Part shown: piece after piece, positions 10,541 through 19,422 of the stretch | Position numbering within the stretch: position 1 is the first letter of the stretch | Layout of the letters: every line of letters starts with the position of its first letter | DNA from: Chrysophaeum taylorii | Lineage: Eukaryota > Sar > Pelagophyceae > Pelagomonadales > Pelagomonadaceae | Reading direction: 5' to 3' | Length of the DNA: 64,000 nucleotides | NCBI GenBank assembly: GCA_029834535.1 | Contig: JAQMWT010000339.1 | Location: 1 to 64,000 of the forward strand | Translations under genes and position numbers: made by a program | Notes under the pieces: generated by a model | The model's input: only the letters and a program-made list of their open reading frames with translations | Told to the model about the DNA's origin: nothing | The model's database searches: none

Positions 10541-13423
10541 TTAATTGTTCGTGGTGCGCGTTTTGGAGACTTGGTGGTTCTTATTTGATTGCGACGATCC
10601 TTTTATTCGGAATTTTGGCAGCGAATTCCTTCTTTGATTGTCTGTAAATTCGCCCAACGTGCCCGGATAGTCTTTGAAGAGAGTATCAATGGCAGCCAGG
10701 GCATTTTCAGGCCAAAATATCAACTCGGCACTTGGCGTTGGTTTGCGAGCTGTCTTAACGAAGGCCGAGACAAAGTCGGGCGGAGTCTCGACTCCTAGCC
10801 AGGCCATGAGGTGGCGCAGACGGGATGCCGTGGTGTCCGACACGAAAGCGTCGTAGTTGAGAAAGTATACATCACCGAGCCTTCTCCAACGGTACACTTT
10901 ACGATAGTCGTAGCCCGAAGACATTGGAGATCGCTTTGCTTCTGGGAGCACATCGCCATTCCACGGGTACGGTGCACCAGTCGATGGAGACTTTGGCTCA
11001 TCACCCACAACATATCGAGACCATCGGATGTTGTTGGCGTGGATCTCCGTTGACTCGCCGACGCAGACGTCTATCGCGCGAGAGGAAGGTTGCCACGGAG
11101 CACCTTTCTCGATCTTTTCCCTGTCGTGGTAGTAGTTGAGGTTTTCGATGTGGCAGAGCATGCGTATGGTACACGTCGCGACTTGGTCGTATGGGTTCCT
11201 CACAATGAGTATCCACTTGAATTCGATGCCTGGCGCATCGAGGGCGAAGGCGTGGAGCATATTTACCATGTTCTTCGTTTTCTCGCTCCAGAGCGAAGCC
11301 CCCGACTGCCCTTTGTTGCGCGTTGGAAGGGTATCGTCTCGGAATCGCGATTCTGCGCCAACTTTTTTGGCACCGACGAGCCGGATCGTCTTTGTCCGGT
11401 CCCAATTTCCTTGCCAACGCGTTGGCAACGAGAAGTTCGGATGCTGGGCGACCCATCTGCGGTCGAGCCACTGCTGTTGCGAGAGCTGGGTCTTCCTGAT
11501 TGCAGTGCACATGAATTCAGCGAGCGTCGAGAACCTGGACTCGTGCGGATTTGCAGAGGTGGCTCCAAGAAACGACGGCGCGAAGTGCCTCCTCTCGCCG
11601 GGCGCTGGCGCGTTGCGACTTTGTGGATTCGAATTGTAGTTTTGGACCGCATCGAGTTCATTGGCGACTACCATGTGTGGATGTGCGTCCATGAATGTCG
11701 CTAAAAACGAGGAGCCGGATCGAGGCGGCCCAAAAAACTGAAGGAACGCTTGCGGTGGTCGAGAAGGAAGATGCAACTTTTGCTTCGCGTTGCTGGGATG
11801 CTTATAATTGTATGCGGTGCACGGCGTCAGTGGTCCATCAAATGGAGCCCCGGTTTTATTCGTGACGAGGCGGGTCAAGAACCCGTGCATGAAACCATCA
11901 ACACCCACTGCAAAATGATGGGGAAGGTCGCGCTCGTATCCGGTATCAAACTTGATATGGTTTTTGGGATCGCGCTCGTCGGCCCAGATACGGTAATGAA
12001 AGGCGGCCGCCTCGGTGATTCGCGTCTCAGAAGGCATTTTAACACCACCATTAAATCTCGCAGTGATTGATGCCACGGTGATCATCGAGGTTTCTTTGCT
12101 GGATCCGTTCACGAACACCGAGTGCAAGCGACTCGACCTCCAGTCAATCGGCGTCGGCTGCTTTCTCGCGGTCTGCGTTCCCGAACGATCCACACATGCG
12201 GCACCATTGTCGCACGTTCTTCTGATCCACCCCATGGCCGCGTTGCACGGCCGCTGCGTCACCCCGTCTTGCGTTCGTCCTTGTTTGAGCGCGAGCATGG
12301 CTGTGTTGATGTCATCTTTCTGCAGTTGCGATACGCATGACTCGCTGGCCTTGCTTATTTGCGCTTCGTCGCAGCGGAACAATCGCCCTTCTAGCCACCA
12401 CACTCTCTCGAAGTGATGGTCCGAGAACATGGCTTCAACGATGGTGACCTTGAGGGGACGCGTAATCTTTTCCACCTCGCTCTTCGTGTACAGACTCGAG
12501 TGTGCCCGCGTTCCGCCTAATGCCATCGCCGCTTGGCCCTGAGCCGTTCTGAGACGCACAGCCATTTGCTCGTGTTCTGTTTTTGTGGGTCCCGACAAAA
12601 CCGCGCACGAAAAGCACCCCTCGGCAGAAATCAGGTGCTTTGGATCATGGACCTGTTCGTGCACTGGGCACGGCGAATCTGGGATGCTCGTGATGTGATG
12701 CAGCTTTCCAACGAGTGTCTCGAGACGTTTGATAAGTCTTGTCGACAGGTGATCACACCGCAAAAATCGTAGCAGTATCCACTGGCTATCGTTAGATCGA
12801 ATGGGGAACATCGTAAACTGCCCGCGCAAAAAGATGCGCCACGAGTCCCCTTCGAACGCGAACGTGACGACGTCGAACTCGTGCGGATTCGCGAGTCTGA
12901 GCCACGGGCCCAGGTTGCCGAAGACCATGTCCAGGTCCGTGTACGTCGCGTGCGTCACCGGTCTCTTCGAGTCGAGACTAAGTAAGTGCGGGAGAAACGC
13001 CCAAATCCAGACGGGCTTGAGCTCGACCGTGTAATCGGGGTGAGCGTCGAGTGCGGCTTGCACCATTTTCGTCACGACCTGCTGACCGGCCTTGTTCATG
13101 CGCAGCGCCTTGGCGAGTCGCTCGCCGAGTTGCTGCGCAACTCCTCCTGGGCCGACGTCGACAACGCGAACGTTATTGTTATTCGGCGAGCGGCACGTCA
13201 TTGGGACGAGCTCCTCCTTGTCGACGAAGATCACGAGCGTCGCGGCAGGCTCATTTTGAGTTCTGGGGGCCTGCGCCATCGACGCGCACGTATACCAAGC
13301 GAAAGTCGGCAGGCCTCGCTGGTCGTTCGGGCTGTACCAAACGGACACGATCGCAACGTGAACGTTGTCCTGGACCACCTTGCCGGACACCACGAGCCCC
13401 CACAAGTACCACCATCCGCGCAT
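10541..13423 (-). CDS. glycosyltransferase-like and sulfotransferase fusion protein
   Basis: This 960-residue, intronless gene joins two domains. The N-terminal half has YTDLDMVFGNLGPWL at about 161-175, like the D-x-D motif and following loop of GT-A-type sugar transferases that describe cell-surface glycans; a second weak GT-like stretch follows near 320-370. The C-terminal third is a sulfotransferase: FFGPPRSGSSFLATFMDAHP at about 563-582 is the 5'-phosphosulfate loop that binds PAPS, and LIVRNPYDQVAT at 739-750 matches the 3'-phosphate site (R-x-x-x-D/S). The likely role is building and sulfating a secreted or cell-wall glycan in the Golgi. The N terminus is weakly hydrophobic (WWYLWGLVVSG), so a membrane anchor is possible but not clear. 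It is isolated between two retroelement regions, and an LTR element lies 120 bp upstream of its ATG. Confidence 0.8.
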   Translation of the reverse strand: MRGWWYLWGLVVSGKVVQDNVHVAIVSVWYSPNDQRGLPTFAWYTCASMAQAPRTQNEPAATLVIFVDKEELVPMTCRSPNNNNVRVVDVGPGGVAQQLGERLAKALRMNKAGQQVVTKMVQAALDAHPDYTVELKPVWIWAFLPHLLSLDSKRPVTHATYTDLDMVFGNLGPWLRLANPHEFDVVTFAFEGDSWRIFLRGQFTMFPIRSNDSQWILLRFLRCDHLSTRLIKRLETLVGKLHHITSIPDSPCPVHEQVHDPKHLISAEGCFSCAVLSGPTKTEHEQMAVRLRTAQGQAAMALGGTRAHSSLYTKSEVEKITRPLKVTIVEAMFSDHHFERVWWLEGRLFRCDEAQISKASESCVSQLQKDDINTAMLALKQGRTQDGVTQRPCNAAMGWIRRTCDNGAACVDRSGTQTARKQPTPIDWRSSRLHSVFVNGSSKETSMITVASITARFNGGVKMPSETRITEAAAFHYRIWADERDPKNHIKFDTGYERDLPHHFAVGVDGFMHGFLTRLVTNKTGAPFDGPLTPCTAYNYKHPSNAKQKLHLPSRPPQAFLQFFGPPRSGSSFLATFMDAHPHMVVANELDAVQNYNSNPQSRNAPAPGERRHFAPSFLGATSANPHESRFSTLAEFMCTAIRKTQLSQQQWLDRRWVAQHPNFSLPTRWQGNWDRTKTIRLVGAKKVGAESRFRDDTLPTRNKGQSGASLWSEKTKNMVNMLHAFALDAPGIEFKWILIVRNPYDQVATCTIRMLCHIENLNYYHDREKIEKGAPWQPSSRAIDVCVGESTEIHANNIRWSRYVVGDEPKSPSTGAPYPWNGDVLPEAKRSPMSSGYDYRKVYRWRRLGDVYFLNYDAFVSDTTASRLRHLMAWLGVETPPDFVSAFVKTARKPTPSAELIFWPENALAAIDTLFKDYPGTLGEFTDNQRRNSLPKFRIKGSSQSNKNHQVSKTRTTNN

Positions 13424-13542
13424 ATTATTTCACGTAACGACAAAACACCCCTAAGGATACCGACAGTTCTTTATTGACGTCATAAGTGAAATTTATGGTG
13501 GACATCCGAATACCTTTAAAAGCGACAACTCAACATCGGAAA

Positions 13543-13617
13543 TGTGAGGAAGCTATGACACTTACCCCTGCACCACGTCCCCATTATAGTTCTCTCATCC
13601 CCATTTCAGTTCTCACA
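13543..13617 (+). repeat. left 75-bp LTR
   Basis: It begins TGTGAGGAAG and ends TTCTCACA, so it has the TG...CA ends of LTRs with a 6-bp inverted terminal match. It is identical to 18,595-18,669. At 75 bp it is far shorter than typical Copia LTRs of a few hundred bp. Confidence 0.8.
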
Positions 13618-14526
13618 TGGCAGCAGGTGTTCACCACGGTTGAGCCTCTGCTTGACTTCGTGGCGACGACACCTCCTCGGCTTCAGTTCATTGCTACGTG
13701 TTCGATTCGTTGTCGTCTATCATGTCCTCGATCGAAATTCAAGCTAGCAAGCTTTCGCACAAACTTGATGCCTTCAGCGGTGAGCGACATTTTTTTTTTC
13801 CACCAATGGACACGTCGTCGCGAACATGATCATCACTACCGGCGATCACATTATCTCGACCAACGATCCTTGGACTAGCATCTCAGCATCTCGCTGCTCT
13901 GCAGAAGCATCTCGCTGCTCTGAAGAAGACTTTCGCGTCAAGCAACAACGTTGATATCCATGAAAACCGCGACATGAACTTCACGCGACTTTCCAAAGCG
14001 CATCACCGATGTCTACATGGGCCGTGGGGATCGCGTAGCGAACTTCCTCAACAAGTTCATCATCGGAGTATACAAGTTGCTCGGCATTGTACCAATCACC
14101 GGAGTTCAAGTTGCTCGGCATTGTACCTGATCCGACGTACCCTCGAGTGTGTCCTCGCATTTGACTACGTGCATCGTGCTTCAAGACTTACTGGTTTTGT
14201 TTTATCGTCTCGCGTTTCGTACCGATGAATGTGGTTGTACCCTTGAGAAGTTCAACAACAATCAATTTTCGATGGCATGCACAACCACTTCCGCCGCGCT
14301 ATCCGCCGCGTCGTCGGCCACGACTTCCGACTCTTCCAACTGACCTACCCTAGACGCCCCCCTTTCCCAACAACCTGGCTCTACTCGATTCCGACGCACT
14401 ACCCAATGTCATTTTGGCGGCTGCAAGGATCACTTTAAGGGGGACTGCCCCAAGTTTCAAAGTTCCTAGCTATTCCACGACAACGCCCTACCCACCATCG
14501 CCGTTGCGCGTCCACGACGACCGCCC

Positions 14527-14940
14527 GTGGCCGCGCTCTGGCCATCGCCGACGGAGACGAAGACCTCCCCGCTCGCCTCTACGGCGAAGCCCGCTTCCGC
14601 GGCCACGCCTCGCTCTTCCCGCAGCGGCCGTCCTCGCCGCGAGAACCTCTGGACCCTCGACCGCGACTCGGCGGCGCGCTCGACGCGTCTGCCAGCGCTT
14701 CGATACGATGCGTGCCCCGCGTGGCTTTTCGAACGCGCGGTTCTCACGCCCAAGAACTCGAACGTCCACCATTACAACGCCGAGATGACCGCGACCTTCC
14801 CCGGCTCCACCGTCCACACCTTCCACTCGGCCAACGAAGTCGCATACGAGGACGACCCCGTCCTCTACCCACACGCTCCTGGTCCCCCGCTTCACGTTTA
14901 CGACCACCGCGCAACACTTCCAATGACTCCAACAACACCC
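14527..14940 (+). mobile_element. Helitron Pif1-like helicase fragment
   Basis: Translation from about 14,690 gives PAWLFERAVLTPKNSNVHHY, then AEMTATFPG, then HSANEV and a final DDPVLYPH. This follows the C-terminal part of Helitron Pif1-family helicases (WL-x-x-R-A-I-L-T-P-x-N-x-x-V-x-x-x-N, then FPG and the S-A-D-E/S-V segment). The frame is open but only about 85 residues are recognisable; the rest is low-complexity arginine/proline sequence. It lies inside the 13.5-18.7 kb LTR element and is cut on its right side by SINE-like copy B. A related fragment lies at about 47.28-47.58 kb. Confidence 0.6.
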
Positions 14941-15303
14941 AACTAACTAACTAACTAACTTCAGACCTCTCCCGAGCATGGGAGCCAGGCCGGACCGACA
15001 GGAGCCAGTCCGGAATCACGGGCCTGTAGACGAGGAGCGCCGAAAGGTCGGTCGGCGGAGAGTGACCATCAAGCTTGTCGCCATGCGACGAGGAGACCGC
15101 GATGTGACTGACAACCAACTCGTCGATAACCTTCCGTCTTCGCCCCCCGGCCATACCCCGTCCCACTGCGAACGTTCCGGCTGCCAACCGGCCCGTCCGG
15201 GAGGCGAATAGGTGCCAACCTACGCCGGGAGGGCGGATGCCCTCGCAAGGCTCAGGATTCATGAGGCACCGTCCTCCATCGCAACCGCAGTCGGCGATCA
15301 GGG
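14941..15303 (-). mobile_element. SINE-like retroposon, copy B
   Basis: This is a second near-identical copy of the (GTTA)n-tailed unit, in sense on the minus strand. The 15-bp direct repeat CCAACAACACCCAAC occurs at 14,929-14,943, overlapping the tail, and again at 15,316-15,330. This gives a target-site duplication with about 12 extra bases between the unit's 5' end and the right-hand repeat. It is inserted at the end of the Helitron fragment, inside the LTR element. Confidence 0.85.
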
Positions 15304-15395
15304 TAAGACAACAACCCAACAACACCCAACAACTGTTACAACACCAACCCACCAAAACCACCAGTAACACTACCTTTTCTGCTCCTATGCCTACT

Positions 15396-15467
15396 CCAAC
15401 CTTGACTGATTCTAGTTCCACTCCGCCGCTTCCAACCTTGACTGATTCTAGTTCCACTCCGCCGCTT
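15396..15467 (+). repeat. 36-bp tandem duplication
   Basis: Two exact tandem copies of a 36-bp unit beginning CCAACCTTGACTGATTC and ending CCGCCGCTT lie inside the LTR element. The unit length is a multiple of three. Confidence 0.9.
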
Positions 15468-15626
15468 TTCTTAATACCACCACCTATTACACATCTTTGC
15501 ACCTTTCTGCCAATCAAGATAATTCCAAGTCAGCGTGTGTACCGCCGACTGTCTGATGCAAGCACATCAACAACCCCATCCCACGGAAGCCCCTCGTTTT
15601 TTGTTTTTAGCTCCCATTGCACAGGC

Positions 15627-15853
15627 GCCTCGTTCTGTATTTTCCGCTATTCGTTGCTCCACCCCTCGTCCTGTATTTTCCCCTCGTCGTTGCTCCTCTC
15701 CTCGTTCTGTCTTTTCACCTCGTCGTTGATCCCCTCCTCGTTCTGTATTTCGCCTATTCGTTGCTCCACTCCCCGTTGTGCATTTTCAGCTATTCGTTGA
15801 TCCACTCCCCGTTGTGCATTTTCACCTATTCGTTGATCCACTCCTCGTTGTGC
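15627..15853 (+). repeat. ~36-bp tandem repeat, about six units
   Basis: This minisatellite has units like CTCGTTCTGTATTTTC followed by a CGTTG-centred half. Period marks GTTCTGT/GTTGTGC fall at about 15,632, 15,668, 15,704, 15,740, 15,774, 15,811 and 15,847. The 12-codon period gives a repeating S/T-P-R-x-V-F peptide in the gag-like part of the LTR element. Units diverge gradually from left to right. Confidence 0.85.
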
Positions 15854-15899
15854 TTGTCGGTTTTGGTAAAACCAGCGAATCACGTTCCATCGCGCATTT

Positions 15900-16020
15900 C
15901 ACCTGCCACAACTAAGCTGTGCCTGTCAATTTTTCGCGTGCGCAGTTTTCGTGCTTCCTATGTGGTTGGATCGCTCATCTTCGGGATCCTGGACAGACGC
16001 TTCTTTGCTGTGTGATTTGT
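15900..16020 (+). mobile_element. gag zinc-knuckle-like stretch of the LTR element
   Basis: One translated frame contains FSCFLCGWIAHLRDPGQ followed by LLCCVICG. This is close to the C-x2-C-x4-H-x4-C nucleocapsid knuckle and sits at the place where gag should end. It is a short motif in decayed sequence. Confidence 0.4.
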
Positions 16021-17094
16021 GGTTCTCCTTCACGCACTATCGCTTTTTCGCCGCTTTTCTGACCTTTAAAATTCGGTTTTGCTATCGACGTGAATTCCGT
16101 GCTCAGCACCCGCGACGCTATCTGCAATGTTCTTACGTGCCACTGCGACGCTATCTGCAAGCTATCTGCAACGTTCTTACGTGCCACAACTGTTTTGCCA
16201 CTGTCGCCAACTTCTACCGCAGCCTATTCGAGTATGACGAGCGAAGCTCGCCGCTTGCTCCTCCAACGTTGGCCCATATGGCAATTTCGTTCTTGCGAAT
16301 GCGAAAACGGGCCACTTTCTTATCTGTCACAGCAGGCTGGCATACAGCAGCCTGGTCTACCTGTGTTCGTTCCTTACACCGCAGGCGCGTCCGAAGTCTT
16401 CCATTTTCGCGTACAGGACGCGGTCGTGCCCATGGCAACTTGCTCGCACCACAACAACCAAACACCCACGTTCGTATCAAACCTGCTTACGCCTGTTTTT
16501 GCTTCTGTCGACTCCAACCATCGTCATAACCTGGTCACCATGCACCATGCAACCTATCTGCCCAAAGGCAACGTTCTCATCAGACGTCTGGTACACCGCC
16601 ATCATATGTACCAGCCTGTGTTTCCGCTATCTTTGCCCCGCTGCGACAATCGTCTAACGCACGTCATCCCAGGCACTTTTGTCGCTATTGTTCTTCAGAC
16701 CTCGATTTTGCTGACAGTTTCACTTACCCGATTTCCTGCAATGTCAACCACCGAAGGAACTTCAACGTTGTTCTGACTTTCTCGAATCACGCTTCCAAGC
16801 TCTCGTCTATTGTTCCCCCATTGTCCGCTGTTCTTCCGCTGTTGCACCCTTGTCCGCTGTTGCCCCCTTGCCCCCTGTGTTTGATGAGAATGCGCCGGTT
16901 TCACTGGGACTGATCACCCCATCACGTGAACCGACCATTCTACGAGCTCGAGAGAAAAGTACAAAAGAGCACCAAAGAGAGAAAACAACAGAAAGTGCAA
17001 AACAAAGTCGCGCCAAACGGAGCCGACCGCGCAAAGTCGACCAACGCGCGTCACAACAACCAACAAACTTTTTTTTACGGGCCATTCTGTTTCA

Positions 17095-17200
17095 TCCTGT
17101 CACAATGTTGATACGGGCCATTCCAATGTTGATACGGGCCATTCTGATGTCGATACGGGCCATTCTGTTTCCTCCTGTCACGATGTTGATTCTGTTTCCT
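17095..17200 (+). repeat. short ~18-bp tandem repeats
   Basis: GTTGATACGGGCCATTC-like units recur three to four times, with some CTGTTTCATCCTGTCAC-type spacer copies. The run is inside the LTR element and has no visible coding role. Confidence 0.7.
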
Positions 17201-17299
17201 CTGTCGCTTCTGTTTCCCCCTGTAACTCTTTGTATGTCTCTTCTGTTAGCTTTCGTTTGTTAGTTCATTAGGTCTTCCTTCCCCTTTGTTTAGCTAACA

Positions 17300-18345
17300 C
17301 CCTTGTTGATCCTCATGCACACGTTTATTACTCTGCTTCCGAAGAACTGTCGCAATATTCCGACCTTGACGGACACTATCACTTCCACCCATCTACGTGA
17401 AGCTTTAGCTCCGACCAATCCTGAGCGTCCTGGCTGGTTGCAAGCCATCGCTAAAGAATACAGCTCTCTTGGTCAGCTTGGTTGCTGGGATGTTATGCGC
17501 CTTCCTTCGACGTTTTCTGGCAACATTTGTACCCTCAAGTGGATCCTCCGCAAGAAGTATGACTCTGGCCGCTTCAAATCGTACAAGGCTCGCCTCGTTG
17601 TCCGCGGTTACACCCAGGTTCACGGCATTGCTTACCACGACACGTGCCGTCCTGTAGATGTCATCTCTGCTTTCATACAAGCCCCTGTCTGGCGTTGCTG
17701 TTCATGACTGGGATTTGCATAAGTTGGATGTCAACTCCGCTTTTATCCAAGCTCTCATTGACGAAGACATCTATGTCTGGCCACCCGAAGGCTATGCTCC
17801 TCGCCAACCCACCGATGGTTCCAAAATCGTTTACAAGCTCCGTCGCTCTTGGTATGGTTGCAAACAAGCTTGTCGCAATTGGTGGCTTTATTTGGAACGC
17901 TTCCTTCTCAATGATTGTGGCTTCGTCCGCGGATCTGGTGACACTTGCCATTACAAGCTCGTGCTCAATTCTACCGTGGTCCTCCGTCTCGTTTTAGTCG
18001 TTGATGATCTTCTTGTGGCGCACCCTCGTCATTGCATTGGCCATTACCAAGTCTTTTTCCTCCATATCCGCGCTTTCACTGACGTCAATGAACTTGATCT
18101 CACCTCTTACGTTGGCTTTTGAAGCTGAATTGCTCGCTCTTTACGCCGCTACTGCTGAGCTCTATTGGCTTCTCCAACTTTTTGATGACTTTGATCTCCC
18201 TCGTCACACGGTACCAATGTATGTCGATAATAGCACCACCGTCACCCAAGTCCGTCTCCAATGTCTCCCGCGGCGCACCCGCCATATTGATATTCGCTTT
18301 TACCGCCGAATATCATCGCAACCACATCATTGACCTCCAACATAG
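17300..18345 (+). mobile_element. Copia RT and RNase H remains of the 13.5-18.7 kb element
   Basis: Translated stretches give the start of a Copia reverse transcriptase (WLQAIAKEYSSLGQLGCWDV, then KARLVVRGYTQVHGIAYHDT), the middle (LDVNSAFIQALIDEDIYVWP, SWYGCKQACRNW), the polymerase region (LVLVVDDLLVAHP) and an RNase H part (EAELLALYAATAELYWL, VDNSTTVTQVR, RRTRHIDIRFYR). The polymerase is clearly related to, but distinct from, that at 4.7-7.7 kb. It is broken in several places. Confidence 0.88.
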
Positions 18346-18485
18346 CGATATCTTCACCCGCAGTACGGAAGCTCCTTCCTTCCTCCGGCTTCGTGCTCGT
18401 TACCTCACCTCGCGACTTCGCCCTGATATCTCCTGTCTCTTTCTGCCACACTGCCTCTCCTGACGTCTTCCTTCAAGCTTCTCCT

Positions 18486-18600
18486 CTGTGAGCGTCTCAC
18501 TTATCCCTTTTCCTTCTTCCTTTTCTTTCTTTTCCAGCACCTATGTGAGGACCGCACTTACCCCTTTTTCCTTTTCTTTCTTTTCCAGCACCTGTGTGAG
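18486..18600 (+). repeat. tandem LTR-start-like repeats before the right LTR
   Basis: TGTGAG-headed units start at about 18,486, 18,544 and 18,595. Each has a CACTTAYCCC stretch and the first two a CTTTTCTTTCTTTTCCAGCACC-like pyrimidine tract split across the unit. The last one is the right LTR itself, so the LTR start seems to have been tandemly duplicated inward, with a ~52-58-bp period. Confidence 0.7.
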
Positions 18601-18669
18601 GAAGCTATGACACTTACCCCTGCACCACGTCCCCATTATAGTTCTCTCATCCCCATTTCAGTTCTCACA
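18595..18669 (+). repeat. right 75-bp LTR
   Basis: It is identical over 75 bp to 13,543-13,617 and is followed directly by the target duplication GGAAA. The sequence before it on the plus strand is pyrimidine-rich, not the purine-rich tract expected, which is unusual. Confidence 0.8.
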
Positions 18670-19008
18670 GGAAAGATCGTTCCTTCGTGTGGTTAGTCGA
18701 CTGCTAAGGAGGGGAGCGGCGGCTTCTACGTATTAACGCATCCTTCGTAAGTTGTTCGTAGATCGCCCATGATCCAGTGTTCCAAACAGAAGGCATCGTT
18801 GGTTGTGGATAAAGAGAGGCGAGGGTAAAAGGGAGATAAGAAGAGACAGGGCGAGGACGCAAGAAGGGTCCTCTCCGCCTGCGAATGGCCCGCTGGGTTT
18901 CCCGGCTTTCGTAGGACGCCGCCTCTGCTTTCATTGCAATAGTCTGCGGATTGGGCTTCGCTTGATCCGTCTCTACCTTTCGGTTTCTTGGTCTGTTGTA
19001 GCCCCCCC

Positions 19009-19368
19009 CTGATCGCCGACCGCATGGTTGCGATGGAGGACGGTGCCTCATGAATCCTGAGCCTTGCGAGGGCATCCGCCCTCCCGGCGTAGGTTGGCAC
19101 CTATTCGCCTATCGGGCGGGCCGGTTGGCAGCCGGAACGTTCGCAGTGGGACGGGGTATGGCCGGGGGGCGCAGACGGAAGGTCATCGACGAGTTGGTTG
19201 TCAGTCACATCGCGGTCTCCTCGTCGCATGGCGACAAGCTTGATGATCACTCTCCGCCGACCCACCTTTCGGCGCCCCTCGTCTACAGGCCCGTGATTCC
19301 GGACTGGCTCCTGTCGGTCCGGCCTGGCTCCCATGCTCGGGAGAGGTCTGAAGTTAGTTAGTTAGTTA
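19009..19368 (+). mobile_element. SINE-like retroposon, copy C
   Basis: This full-length copy is in sense on the plus strand, from CTGATCGCCGACC to a (GTTA)n tail. A perfect 14-bp target duplication, GTTGTAGCCCCCCC, lies at 18,995-19,008 and 19,369-19,382, so insertion was by target-primed reverse transcription. A 103-codon frame (19,050-19,361) is open through the whole unit and is conserved in A and B. Near-identity with A and B implies recent activity. Confidence 0.9.
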
Positions 19369-19422
19369 GTTGTAGCCCCCCCGCTTTTGACAAACCCGCG
19401 CTGCGTGGGGTCACTCTACATC

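Larger units (their letters stand above)
13543..18669 (+). mobile_element. Copia-class LTR element with 75-bp LTRs
   Basis: Two identical 75-bp direct repeats (13,543-13,617 and 18,595-18,669), each starting TGTGAG and ending CTCACA, bracket 5.1 kb. The duplicated target GGAAA flanks it at 13,538-13,542 and 18,670-18,674. TGG follows the left repeat directly (TGGCAGCAGG), as a tRNA primer-binding site should. Inside are a gag-like zinc-knuckle stretch near 15.95 kb and broken Copia reverse transcriptase and RNase H at 17.3-18.35 kb. Identical LTRs and a perfect target duplication imply recent insertion, yet the internal coding parts are broken in several places, so it probably moved with help from a relative. 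A Helitron fragment, a SINE-like copy and tandem repeats also sit inside. Confidence 0.8.

Noticed and set aside
19009-19368. tRNA-derived head with pol III A and B boxes in the SINE-like unit
   Set aside because: I looked for box matches in the sense strand; only weak partial matches exist, so I do not claim a tRNA-derived SINE.
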